A stretch of DNA of 39,770 nt, taken from contig NZ_JAPMLM010000073.1 in assembly GCF_026410195.1 (NCBI RefSeq), positions 13,797-53,566 on the forward strand. The letters are read 5' to 3'. Below the pieces are notes generated by a model. It ran no database searches and was not told the origin of the DNA. It saw only the letters and a list, made by a program, of their open reading frames with translations. Within the stretch, counting starts at the first letter, position 1, and every line of letters starts with the position of its first letter. This DNA comes from Xanthomarina sp. F2636L. Its GTDB lineage: Bacteria > Bacteroidota > Bacteroidia > Flavobacteriales > Flavobacteriaceae. Made by a program: the position numbers and the translations under genes. This document shows, piece by piece, positions 1-6,286 of this stretch.

Positions 1-14
1 AGTGCTTTTTTAGT

Positions 15-809
15 TCACTTACTTAATTTCAAAATCCGAAATGCTCCTTGAATTACCAATGCAAAAACAATTGTTCCGATAATCAAATCAGGTTTATTAG
101 AACTCAAATAATGCACTAAAATTCCTGCAATAATTACTCCCAAATTGATAATCACGTCATTCGAAGTGAAAATCATACTCGCTTTCATATGTGCTTCTTC
201 TTTGCTCTTTGACTTTTGCAAAATATAAAGACAAATTCCGTTTGCAATAAGTGCAAAAATCGAAACTATAATCATTGTTGAAAAATCGGGAAGTTTCTCG
301 TTTCCGAAAAATCTTCTCAAGACTTCTACAAATCCAATAATCGCAAGTATTATTTGAAAATATCCAGCAAGTTTGGCAATTCGTTTTTTCTTTATTACTG
401 TTCCGCCAACCGCAAACAAACTAATTCCGTACACAAAACTGTCCGCAAGCATATCTAAACTATCGGCAACAAGTCCCATAGATTTTGAGATAATTCCTGT
501 TGTCATTTCAATAATGAAAAAAGCAAAATTGATTGCAAGTACAGACCAAAGTAGTTTTTTCTGATTTTCGTTTTCTTTAAATTCCGTTTGGTCGGTTTGT
601 TCCGTTGAGATTTTTTTTCCACCTAAATTCAATTCGATAACGGACTTTTCGATTTGGTCAATTTCTCCGCTGTGAAAAACGGTCAATTTTCGATTCGGAA
701 TATCAAAGTCCAAATTCGCAATGCTTGAAATTCCGTCCAATTTCATTCGGATAAGATTTTCCTCTGAAGGACAATCCATTTTGGTAATTTCAAATATTGT
801 TTTATTCAC
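15..809 (-). CDS. Cation diffusion facilitator-like transporter with N-terminal HMA-like domain
   Basis: This 264-aa inner-membrane protein probably exports a divalent metal cation. Residues 1-70 resemble a heavy-metal-associated fold (start of the domain around MDCPSEEN, a single Cys rather than CxxC). Residues 87-260 hold about six membrane segments with the CDF pattern: an Asp-rich segment (ADSLDMLADS) in TM2 and SNDVIINLG in TM5. The usual cytosolic C-terminal domain is absent, because the protein ends just after TM6. The start is GTG at 809, kept because the HMA fold needs the residues before the first internal Met. It is the cassette left of site 838-1026. Window bases 1-5 (agtgc) match the expected other half of its end repeat GTTGTAAGTAATGC, so the cassette boundary probably lies just outside the window. 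Confidence 0.75.
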   Translation of the reverse strand: MNKTIFEITKMDCPSEENLIRMKLDGISSIANLDFDIPNRKLTVFHSGEIDQIEKSVIELNLGGKKISTEQTDQTEFKENENQKKLLWSVLAINFAFFIIEMTTGIISKSMGLVADSLDMLADSFVYGISLFAVGGTVIKKKRIAKLAGYFQIILAIIGFVEVLRRFFGNEKLPDFSTMIIVSIFALIANGICLYILQKSKSKEEAHMKASMIFTSNDVIINLGVIIAGILVHYLSSNKPDLIIGTIVFALVIQGAFRILKLSK

Positions 810-837
810 TTGGTTTCTGGGTTTTTCGGCATTACTT

Positions 838-1026
838 ACAACGGCTTTGTATATGGCTCGTAGCGTGCAAATTAAAGATTATTTTTCGGTTGAGCACAAG
901 CCAGATTTTTAAATTTACTACTTATTTTTTTAATGGAAAGTTGTCAAATTTAAAAATTTGGCGACTTTCCAAATATGCCTTAACTTTCAATTAAGCAACT
1001 GCCCAGATATGAGCTATATACGTTGT
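838..1026. repeat. attC-like palindromic site A
   Basis: The ends are ACAACG and CGTTGT. On the + strand the arm GTATATGGCTCGTA pairs with TATGAGCTATATAC with 12 Watson-Crick pairs and 2 G.T wobbles. The arm sequence is unrelated to the other copies beyond the TATG region, yet pairing is kept. A second internal inverted repeat (around 949-978) reads GAAAGTTGTCAAATTT then AAATTTGGCGACTTTC. At 189 bp this is the longest site. Confidence 0.75.
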
Positions 1027-1038
1027 TGCCCACAGTAT

Positions 1039-1311
1039 TTAATTCGGCCATACTGAATATAAAAATAGGCTTACAATTATCAATTCCGTTATGTTTAATA
1101 TTACTTTATTTTTAATAATAAGAGCTAATAAAAAGTCAATAAATATTCCGAAAAGTCCTATTCCAATTCCGACTGCCATTGCAATAAAACCATAACCAAA
1201 TGGGTCATTGACAGCTTTGAAGTCAAAAATCATAATTGCAAGGCACATAATAATTGATAACAACGAGAATATGAATAGTACAGAAAGCTTTTTTAATATG
1301 AATTTTTTCAT
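1039..1311 (-). CDS. Small three-segment membrane protein
   Basis: This 90-aa hydrophobic protein is not recognised. It has about three membrane segments (residues 10-30, 38-60 and 68-87) and a basic N-terminus (MKKFILKKLS), which predicts an inner-membrane location. It starts 21 bp after the stop of the lipoprotein gene at 1333-1704, and both sit in one unit between sites A and B, so this is a two-gene cassette. The stop codon is about 12 bases before the end of site A. Confidence 0.6.
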   Translation of the reverse strand: MKKFILKKLSVLFIFSLLSIIMCLAIMIFDFKAVNDPFGYGFIAMAVGIGIGLFGIFIDFLLALIIKNKVILNITELIIVSLFLYSVWPN

Positions 1312-1332
1312 AAAATTTTAGTCAATTAAAAT

Positions 1333-1704
1333 TCAGTAAATCGGTCCATCAAATTTCACAATTGTAGTGTCATTTTCAACAATAAAGTCAACCCAATGGT
1401 CAAGTGAGCCTCCATTCGTATAATATCCGCCACCACTTATTTCCTTTTTTCCGTTCGCACGAGTAAAAGTTAGTGAGTAAGCTCCGTCAGTTTTATTTTT
1501 CCGCATCGACAAGAATTCAGTCACGCTTTCATTTGGTTCAATTCGGTCAATTTTTATCACCTCCAGTTTTTCGGTCGTAGTAAATTCCACATTGGTTATT
1601 AGTTCGCTTGAGTCATTTTTAATTTTCATTTCTATTCCATCTTTTTTGTAAAAAGTACAAGCGCAAAAAGTTAGAATAATTATAAATGCAAGCAGTTTTT
1701 TCAT
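1333..1704 (-). CDS. Small lipoprotein, unknown function
   Basis: This 123-aa protein has a signal peptide ending in a lipobox-like LTFCAC (Cys14/Cys16), so it is probably a lipoprotein. The mature part looks beta-rich, with SLTFTRANGKKEISGGGYY and a C-terminal WVDFIVENDTTIVKFDG, and no family is recognised. The ATG at 1704 lies only about 12 bases inside the cassette end repeat GTTGCCCACA. There is no room for a promoter inside the cassette, so transcription must come from the hairpin or from upstream. Confidence 0.6.
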   Translation of the reverse strand: MKKLLAFIIILTFCACTFYKKDGIEMKIKNDSSELITNVEFTTTEKLEVIKIDRIEPNESVTEFLSMRKNKTDGAYSLTFTRANGKKEISGGGYYTNGGSLDHWVDFIVENDTTIVKFDGPIY

Positions 1705-1711
1705 ATTGTGG

Positions 1712-1835
1712 GCAACGGTTTTGTGTATGATTAGTGGCGTGTTTAAGCAACTAATTTAGCAAATAAAAACCGAATAGAAAATCCGCGAGGATTTTCGTAA
1801 GTAGGCGAGAACCAGCCATTAATTATACACGTTGT
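1712..1835. repeat. attC-like palindromic site B
   Basis: The outer ends are CAACG and CGTTGT. The main + strand stem is GTGTATGATTAGTGGC with GCCATTAATTATACAC (14 Watson-Crick pairs, 2 G.T). The tip is the perfect hairpin GAAAATCC-GCGA-GGATTTTC. It is identical to site G (4291-4414) except for one base, so these two sites share a recent common source. It separates a two-gene lipoprotein/membrane cassette from a cassette with almost no coding capacity. Confidence 0.8.
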
Positions 1836-2256
1836 TAGCAACTGGTTTTATTTTTTTATTCGCACGAGTTTAAATTCCGCTGTGTTTTTTAATTTAGTTT
1901 ATTCTTTTTTCCTTAAAATCTCAAAAAAATTTCGGATATCATTCCGCTTTTTTTTCCGAACGTTTTGCCATTCCAATATTCAGCACAGACCTTTGGATTT
2001 CTAAATTTTTGTCGTTAAAAACGAACTCTGGGAAAATCCTTTTTTCATACAGTTCAGCCGTAATGTTTTGCGTTTCTGTTATTCAGCCAAAACTTTTCGG
2101 TTAGCTAAATTTTCGATGCGAAAACTGATTTTGGGCGAGCCGAAATCCAGCGTGATTTTTCGCAATATTTTTTAATTCCGCTTTTCATTTTTCCTTTCTT
2201 AAAAATCTGAAAACTTGAAATTTAGCACGATTTTGGTTGATTTGTCAACTTGTTGC
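1836..2256. other. Cassette interval without a conventional gene
   Basis: This 421-bp unit lies between sites B and C and is bounded by its own inverted repeat (GTTAGCAAC at 1833-1841 and GTTGCTAAC at 2252-2260). I see no reading frame over about 30 codons that looks coding. It is rich in scattered ATTCCG/TTTTCGG words, as in the neighbouring intervals. A 27-codon frame is listed separately. It could be a decayed cassette, a non-coding RNA or a micro-protein cassette. Confidence 0.5.
2105..2188 (-). CDS. Possible 27-aa micro-protein
   Basis: An ATG at 2188 follows AAGAAAGGAAAA, an unusually good purine-rich leader for this window. It opens a 27-codon frame, starting MKSGIKKYCEKSRW and ending VFASKI, very basic. 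It is the only start-plus-leader in this cassette. Its length alone cannot distinguish it from chance. Confidence 0.25.
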   Translation of the reverse strand: MKSGIKKYCEKSRWISARPKSVFASKI

Positions 2257-2384
2257 TAACGTGTTTGTATATGAAAAGTGCGTGTTTGTGTCAGCGGATT
2301 TTCGGAACGAAAATCGGATGAAAGCAAACGCGCACTTTCCTTTGATTTAGCACTAAACTACGCATTTTTTATATACAGTGTTGG
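2257..2384. repeat. attC-like palindromic site C
   Basis: This site is of a second subtype, shared with site D. The + strand stem is GTATATGAAAAGTGCG with CGCATTTTTTATATAC (14 Watson-Crick, 2 G.T at arm positions 7 and 12). The inner hairpin is GATTTTCG-GAA-CGAAAATC. An alternative pairing of GTGCGTGTTTG with CAAACGCGCAC is also possible. The outer ends are TAACG and GTGTTG. Confidence 0.75.
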
Positions 2385-2744
2385 CTTTTAGTGCTTTTTT
2401 GTACGCTTAATAATTCTGTTTTGTGTTTTTTTTGGTCGGTTTTTAATTCCGTAAACTTGCTCAATTTCCTCAATATTTTTAATTCAGATTTGAGTGAGTA
2501 ATTCAGCAAGAGTGATTTTTCACGTTCAGTTCGTTTTTTTTTTTTTTTTTTATTGAGATGTCGATTCCGTAAACAAGCTAAAAAGTCAAACGTAATTCTA
2601 TTCAGAGTTTGAGTGAGAATTCAGTGTGTTTTTAAAAAATTCGGCAACATAGTTTTTCGGTTTTTACTTATTTAAAATTCTAGAAAAAATCCGAAAACTA
2701 AACCAGGCTTTTTTCATTCGCGCAAACTTGCTCCAGCATTAAAG
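2385..2744. other. Cassette interval without a conventional gene (second)
   Basis: This 360-bp unit lies between sites C and D and has a perfect end inverted repeat (GTTGGCTTT at 2380-2388, AAAGCCAAC at 2741-2749, extending imperfectly to about 15 bp). It has no long reading frame. Internally a roughly 65-bp block is duplicated imperfectly; both copies read CTGAATT then CTCACTCAAA on the minus strand and end in GTTTACGGAAT. There is a homopolymer of about 19 T near 2535-2553. Only a 17-codon frame with a typical start is visible. Confidence 0.5.
2664..2717 (-). CDS. Possible 17-aa micro-protein
   Basis: The frame starts ATG at 2717 and encodes 17 residues, MKKAWFSFRIFSRILNK, an amphipathic basic and aromatic peptide. 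It lies at the 5' end of its cassette, about 30 bases inside the end repeat, where the start codons of the other cassette genes also lie. Chance is not excluded. Confidence 0.25.
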   Translation of the reverse strand: MKKAWFSFRIFSRILNK

Positions 2745-2875
2745 CCAACGGTTTCGTGTATGAAAAGTGCGGGTTTGTGTCAGAGGATTTTCGGAACGAA
2801 AATCGGAAGAAAGCAAACACGCACTTTTCTTTGGTTAAGCACTAAAATAAGCATTTTTTATACACAGTGTTGTAA
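2745..2875. repeat. attC-like palindromic site D
   Basis: This is a sister of site C. The + strand stem is GTGTATGAAAAGTGC with GCATTTTTTATACAC (13 Watson-Crick, 2 G.T at the same two arm positions). The inner hairpin GATTTTCG-GAA-CGAAAATC is unchanged. The ends are CCAACG and GTGTTGT. The outermost bases belong to the end repeats of the two flanking cassettes, GTTGGCTTT to the left and GTTGTAAAAC to the right. Confidence 0.75.
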
Positions 2876-2883
2876 AACGTTTT

Positions 2884-3288
2884 TTATTCAAGTTCGTTTA
2901 TATACTTATTTTCAGAATAATATTTTTCATTCCGCTTAAATTTGCCGAAATCCAATTTCATTAATGTGTCTAGATCTTTCCTTTTGATATTTATTAATAA
3001 AGATTTTCTTTTTTTTGATATCGTATCTCCAACTTTGAAAAAATCAAAAAAATCTGAACTTTGAAAAATAAAGTCTTTTTTGTAGTCACCAAAAATTTCA
3101 TTTCGAATAATTATAATTGGTGTTGCGTGATTTTGTTTGTCAATATATTTGTCAATAATTATTCCTTCATATTTATAGTGATATTCATCATAAACAACTT
3201 TATCAAAAGATTCTTTTGGAGTCAGATTGTCGCAGGAATTTAGTCCGAATGTTAGTAAAATTAATAAAAAGGCAAGTTTATTATTCAA
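2884..3288 (-). CDS. Lipoprotein, unknown function
   Basis: This 134-aa protein has signal peptide and lipobox GLNSC (Cys19), so it is predicted to be a periplasm- or surface-facing lipoprotein. The mature region contains YHYKYEGIIIDKYIDKQNH and ends in a charged tail. No family is recognised. The start is TTG at 3288: an in-frame TGA lies a few codons upstream and no ATG or GTG gives the signal peptide. The cassette is bounded by a perfect GTTGTAAAAC/GTTTTACAAC repeat. Confidence 0.6.
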   Translation of the reverse strand: MNNKLAFLLILLTFGLNSCDNLTPKESFDKVVYDEYHYKYEGIIIDKYIDKQNHATPIIIIRNEIFGDYKKDFIFQSSDFFDFFKVGDTISKKRKSLLINIKRKDLDTLMKLDFGKFKRNEKYYSENKYINELE

Positions 3289-3314
3289 ACTAATGGGTGT
3301 TTTTCAAATGTTTT

Positions 3315-3445
3315 ACAACGTGTTTGTGTATGGTTAGTTGCGTGGTTAAGCAACTAAATTAGCAAACTTTTACGAACCCGAGAAAATTCCGCAGGAATTT
3401 TCGTAAGTAAGCACTTAAAAAGCAATTAATTATACACGGTGTTGT
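3315..3445. repeat. attC-like palindromic site E
   Basis: The ends are ACAACG and GTTGT. The + strand stem is GTGTATGGTTAGTTGC with GCAATTAATTATACAC (13 Watson-Crick, 3 G.T). The inner hairpin is GAAAATTCC-GCA-GGAATTTTC. The left arm ACAACGTGTTTGTGTATGG is the closest intact relative of the site split by the IS110 element at 37046. Confidence 0.8.
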
Positions 3446-3455
3446 GCATAGTTTT

Positions 3456-3839
3456 TTATTTCGTTTTGATATAATAAATTTCTTTTAATTGTCCATTATA
3501 TAAACCTAAATGTCCAGTTTTTCCAGCTTTATAAAGTCCGATTATTTCAACTTCTTTTCCATTCATTTTTTTCCACACACTATCTAATTCGGTTGCTGGT
3601 TTAAATGATTTAATCCAAATTTTTTCTGATTCTACATAAATTCCTTTGTTTTCCAAATCGAGATGTAATTCCCCTATGATTTTTAGAGTGTCATTGTCAA
3701 AGTCAGTCCGATTATTACTTAATTCACTAATATTGGTCAGACTTACTTTTTGCGATATTTCTGCGTTTCCGAATTCCGTTTTCTGCGTGTTGCAAGAAAC
3801 TATAAGAACAATAAAAATTAAAATTAGATGCTTTTTCAT
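3456..3839 (-). CDS. Lipoprotein with possible OB-fold
   Basis: This 127-aa protein has lipobox LIVSC (Cys16), so it is probably a lipoprotein. The C-terminal half alternates strands and turns (KIIGELHLDL, GKEVEIIGLYKAGKTGHLG), which resembles small OB-fold proteins. That resemblance is a guess from pattern only. The ATG at 3839 lies directly beside the collapsed site F. The other cassette end carries GTTGTGCATAG. Confidence 0.55.
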   Translation of the reverse strand: MKKHLILIFIVLIVSCNTQKTEFGNAEISQKVSLTNISELSNNRTDFDNDTLKIIGELHLDLENKGIYVESEKIWIKSFKPATELDSVWKKMNGKEVEIIGLYKAGKTGHLGLYNGQLKEIYYIKTK

Positions 3840-3842
3840 AGG

Positions 3843-3870
3843 TTGTCAACTTACGCACGTTGTTGTACAT
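3843..3870. repeat. Collapsed attC-like site F
   Basis: Between two cassette genes only about 28 bp remain: TTGTCAAC then TTACGCACGTTGTTG. Both outer GTT/AAC ends survive but the whole hairpin body is missing. This looks like deletion between the arms. The cassette on the left no longer has matching end repeats, whereas the one on the right does (GTTGTACATA and TATGCACAAC). Confidence 0.55.
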
Positions 3871-3876
3871 AGTTTT

Positions 3877-4269
3877 TTATTCACTTGCGACTCCGATGAA
3901 TATTAAATATTCAATTTCGGTATCATAGATTTCGATTAATTGTTCTTTAGTCAGATTAATCTTTTCCTCACTCAGAGCATATTCCACCATTTGGTTAATA
4001 TCCAATTCTGCGTTTGATTCAAATTCACTTTCAGGATTTGGATTGTCAGAAGTCAGTCTAGTTTTCTCCATATAATTCATTTCCGCAAGTAGAGCGTCAC
4101 GAATCAAATTCAAGTCAGATTTTTTCTTGTTCAGTTTTAGTGCTATAAAACAAGTCGCCTCGTCCAAGTCATAGATTTCTTTTCCAGCATTATTTTCATT
4201 CACAGTGCAAATCGGTTCGTTTTTACAACCGAAAAATGAGAGTAAAGTCAAGATGAATATTTTTTTCAC
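3877..4269 (-). CDS. Small lipoprotein, unknown function
   Basis: This 130-aa protein starts at GTG 4269. The signal peptide ends in SFFGC (Cys15), followed by an acidic, helical mature domain with conserved-looking Cys22 and Cys41. No family is recognised. The stop codon is followed by AAAAAACTATGTACAAC, the same tail (stop, A-run, CT, end repeat) that closes the neighbouring lipoprotein cassette. Cassette gene ends therefore seem to be shaped by the site. Confidence 0.55.
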   Translation of the reverse strand: MKKIFILTLLSFFGCKNEPICTVNENNAGKEIYDLDEATCFIALKLNKKKSDLNLIRDALLAEMNYMEKTRLTSDNPNPESEFESNAELDINQMVEYALSEEKINLTKEQLIEIYDTEIEYLIFIGVASE

Positions 4270-4290
4270 GTTTTATGGGTTAAATTATGC

Positions 4291-4414
4291 ACAACGGTTT
4301 TGTGTATGATTAGTGGCGTGTTTAAGCACCTAATTTAGCAAATAAAAACCGAATAGAAAATCCGCGAGGATTTTCGTAAGTAGGCGAGAACCAGCCATTA
4401 ATTATACACGTTGT
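4291..4414. repeat. attC-like palindromic site G
   Basis: This is a near-identical copy of site B (one difference, AAGCAC versus AAGCAA), with the same stem, wobble positions and GAAAATCC hairpin. It is the site nearest the recombinase gene. Its right arm also encodes the last codons and stop of the gene at 4402-4785. Confidence 0.8.
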
Positions 4415-4785
4415 TGTGGTGTCGTTTTTATTTTTTCAATTGTTTTGTCGGTCAGTATTTCTAATTCAATTTTTTCGGTTTGATAACTGTTCTCAACTTC
4501 CATTCCAGTTTTAGATGAGAAAATGTCCCATTTTAAATTCAGTCGTTTACCTAATTCGATAACCAATTCTCTTAAATTATGTCTATTTTTTTCCAAATCT
4601 GCCATAATCCAATTTCCAATTCCATTCGCAGTTTTTAGGTCATCCGAAAAGCTTAAATAGTATTTAGGAATATCATTTTCATAAATCACGTTTTCATTAA
4701 ATTCCAATTCCAAGAAAGGAAAAAAGCGTTCATTTTCTTTTCCTTTAATTAAATATGATTCGGTTTCAAGATTCAATTTATCCAC
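4402..4785 (-). CDS. Unknown soluble cassette protein
   Basis: This 127-aa protein has no signal peptide or membrane segment and is probably cytoplasmic. It is rich in Glu and aromatic residues, and I recognise no family. The start is GTG at 4785. The final residues TTPQQRV and the TAA stop are encoded by the cassette end repeat and the arm of site G, so the site supplies the stop. It begins 15 bp after the stop of the gene at 4801-5049, so the two form one cassette. Confidence 0.5.
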   Translation of the reverse strand: MDKLNLETESYLIKGKENERFFPFLELEFNENVIYENDIPKYYLSFSDDLKTANGIGNWIMADLEKNRHNLRELVIELGKRLNLKWDIFSSKTGMEVENSYQTEKIELEILTDKTIEKIKTTPQQRV

Positions 4786-4800
4786 TTCAGATTTTTGGTG

Positions 4801-5049
4801 TTAATTATTCCAATTTCCCCAAACTAAATATGCAATAGAAACTGAAATTAGAGCAAAAGTCATTAAACCAATAAATACATTAAAAAAATGTTGAGATATA
4901 ATATCAGAACTGTCCTTTCTGTTTTTTTCTCCTAACAAATATTCAATTGATTTTGTTTGTCCAATTAATTTGAAAAAATAGTAACGAGTGTAAACACCTA
5001 AAACGTTTACAATTAATCCTCTAAATATCAATTCAACAATTATTTCCAA
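4801..5049 (-). CDS. Small two-segment membrane protein
   Basis: This 82-aa protein has hydrophobic segments at about residues 5-25 and 53-76 and a charged middle. It starts at TTG 5049, with an in-frame TAA just upstream and no ATG available. It is the first gene of the cassette closest to the recombinase, about 30 bases from the end repeat GTTGTGGTG. The function is unknown. Pairing with the soluble protein at 4402-4785 would suit a two-protein module such as toxin/immunity, but nothing in the sequence proves that. Confidence 0.5.
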   Translation of the reverse strand: MEIIVELIFRGLIVNVLGVYTRYYFFKLIGQTKSIEYLLGEKNRKDSSDIISQHFFNVFIGLMTFALISVSIAYLVWGNWNN

Positions 5050-5075
5050 TAATATCGAGTTTTCTTAAATGCACC

Positions 5076-5121
5076 ACAACAATTGGATATAGTCTATTGT
5101 CTATATCCAGCTTATATAATG
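5076..5121. other. Candidate attI-like site or terminator next to recombinase
   Basis: The last cassette end (CACCACAAC, 5073-5081) is followed by the inverted repeat GGATATAG-TCTATTGT-CTATATCC (5085-5108) before the recombinase stop codon. The palindrome body typical of attC-like sites is absent. The position is that of an attI (recombinase-proximal primary site). An 8-bp stem with an 8-nt loop without a clear T-run is a poor terminator. The role is inferred from position only. Confidence 0.35.
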
Positions 5122-6249
5122 CTAAGATAGTAAATCTTTAATTTCCATAAATGATCTATTTGCTACATGAGTATAAATTTCCGTTGTTTTAGTAGAGCTA
5201 TGACCAAGTAATAGCTGAATATGTCTTATGTCAGTGCCATTTTCCAACAGATGAGTAGCAAAACTGTGTCTTAACATATGAGGTGTTACTTTTTTATAAA
5301 TACCTGCTTTTTTAGTGGCAACTGAAATAATATTTAGGACACTGGTAACACTGTATTTTGCTCCTTTTGGACCTTCAAACAGATATTTTTTAGGTCTATA
5401 TTCTAAATAGTATGTCTGTAGGTCTTTTAAAATGCTTGGACTTAATACAGAGATTCGGTCTTTATTTCCTTTTGCGTTCTTAACGATTACTACCATTCTT
5501 TTACTATCAATGTCTGTAATATTAAGATTTAATAATTCTCCTCGTCTAAGTCCAGATGAGTAAAGAAGTCCTACAATACACTTGTGTTTTATATTATTTG
5601 TATTATTAATTATCTTTATTATTTCTTCTTTTGATAATACCTCAGGTAGTTTTTTTTCTTTACGTGGTCTTTCAATAGAATAAAACCTATTTGGCATTCC
5701 ATGTACAATTTCGTAAAAGAATTTGATACTATTTACCGCTAAATTTACATAAGAATTCGATTTTCCTTCCTGTATAAGCTTTTGTAAATATTTTCTAACA
5801 TCTATTTCGTTTAAAGTGATTGGGTCTTGGTCGTAATAGTAATTAATAAAAGCCTCAAAGCAGGATACGTAGTTACGAACCGTATTGTTTGAATATCTTT
5901 TAAGTTCAAGTTTTAGTAGATATTCTTCAGGACAAGGTTTAAAGCCATCTATTGGTTTTCTATTTCGAAAACGTTCTAGATTAAGAACGGGATTATCGGG
6001 ATTTATTACTTTTTCAGAAAAGAAATAGTTACCATTAACCCAAGCTACACCGTGGAATGTTTTAAATATTAATTCTAAGTTACTTTTATTGTTTGCAACG
6101 TAAAACATCCCAAATTCATGACTCCATGTCGGGTCAGGAAGAGAGTCAACCAATGCTTGTAGAACCTTGTTTGTGCTAAATTGAAGACCAATACACTTCT
6201 TTTGATTAATAAGTAAGTGTTTTAAGGTAATACTTCTTTGTAGTTCCAT
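5122..6249 (-). CDS. Tyrosine recombinase (candidate cassette integrase)
   Basis: This 375-aa site-specific recombinase has SAM-like N-terminal core-binding helices at about residues 105-185 and a catalytic domain at 200-375. Catalytic residues visible are Arg235 (SGLRRGEL), Lys260, His324/Arg327 (HMLRHSF), His350 (LLGHSS) and Tyr359 (IYTHV). The C-terminal block is very like XerC/D and IntI. The insertion that marks IntI between the Lys and HxxR motifs is not visible. Residues 1-100 form an extra N-terminal domain absent from XerC/D. The gene lies at the end of the cassette array, in the same orientation as the cassettes. Recombination of the array sites is inferred from this position. Confidence 0.8.
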   Translation of the reverse strand: MELQRSITLKHLLINQKKCIGLQFSTNKVLQALVDSLPDPTWSHEFGMFYVANNKSNLELIFKTFHGVAWVNGNYFFSEKVINPDNPVLNLERFRNRKPIDGFKPCPEEYLLKLELKRYSNNTVRNYVSCFEAFINYYYDQDPITLNEIDVRKYLQKLIQEGKSNSYVNLAVNSIKFFYEIVHGMPNRFYSIERPRKEKKLPEVLSKEEIIKIINNTNNIKHKCIVGLLYSSGLRRGELLNLNITDIDSKRMVVIVKNAKGNKDRISVLSPSILKDLQTYYLEYRPKKYLFEGPKGAKYSVTSVLNIISVATKKAGIYKKVTPHMLRHSFATHLLENGTDIRHIQLLLGHSSTKTTEIYTHVANRSFMEIKDLLS

Positions 6250-6286
6250 GTTTTTTTATAAAATTAATAGTTATAAATGATTTAAA

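Larger units (their letters stand above)
1..5080 (-). mobile_element. Integron-like gene cassette array (left array)
   Basis: Six complete palindromic sites (838-1026, 1712-1835, 2257-2384, 2745-2875, 3315-3445, 4291-4414) and one collapsed site (3843-3870) separate units of zero to two small genes, all on the minus strand. Each unit has its own inverted repeat at its two ends: GTTGCCCACA, GTTAGCAAC, GTTGGCTTT, GTTGTAAAAC, GTTGTGCATA (GTTGTACATA at the other end) and GTTGTGGTG. The sequence next to a hairpin differs on its two sides and instead matches across the gene. This is the arrangement of integron cassettes, where R' at the cassette start and R'' after the gene form one site in the circle. 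Only the AAC/GTT triplets fit the canonical GTTRRRY/RYYYAAC cores. The organisation is seen directly; cassette mobility is inferred. Confidence 0.75.

Noticed and set aside
838-4414. Palindromes as simple MITEs or REP elements
   Set aside because: The flanking bases are not target duplications; complementarity is across genes rather than across the hairpins. A REP-type origin is not fully excluded, but it does not explain the end repeats.
5122-6249. Typical integron integrase IntI
   Set aside because: The catalytic block is similar but the IntI-specific insertion before HxxR is not visible, and sites do not fit GTTRRRY.
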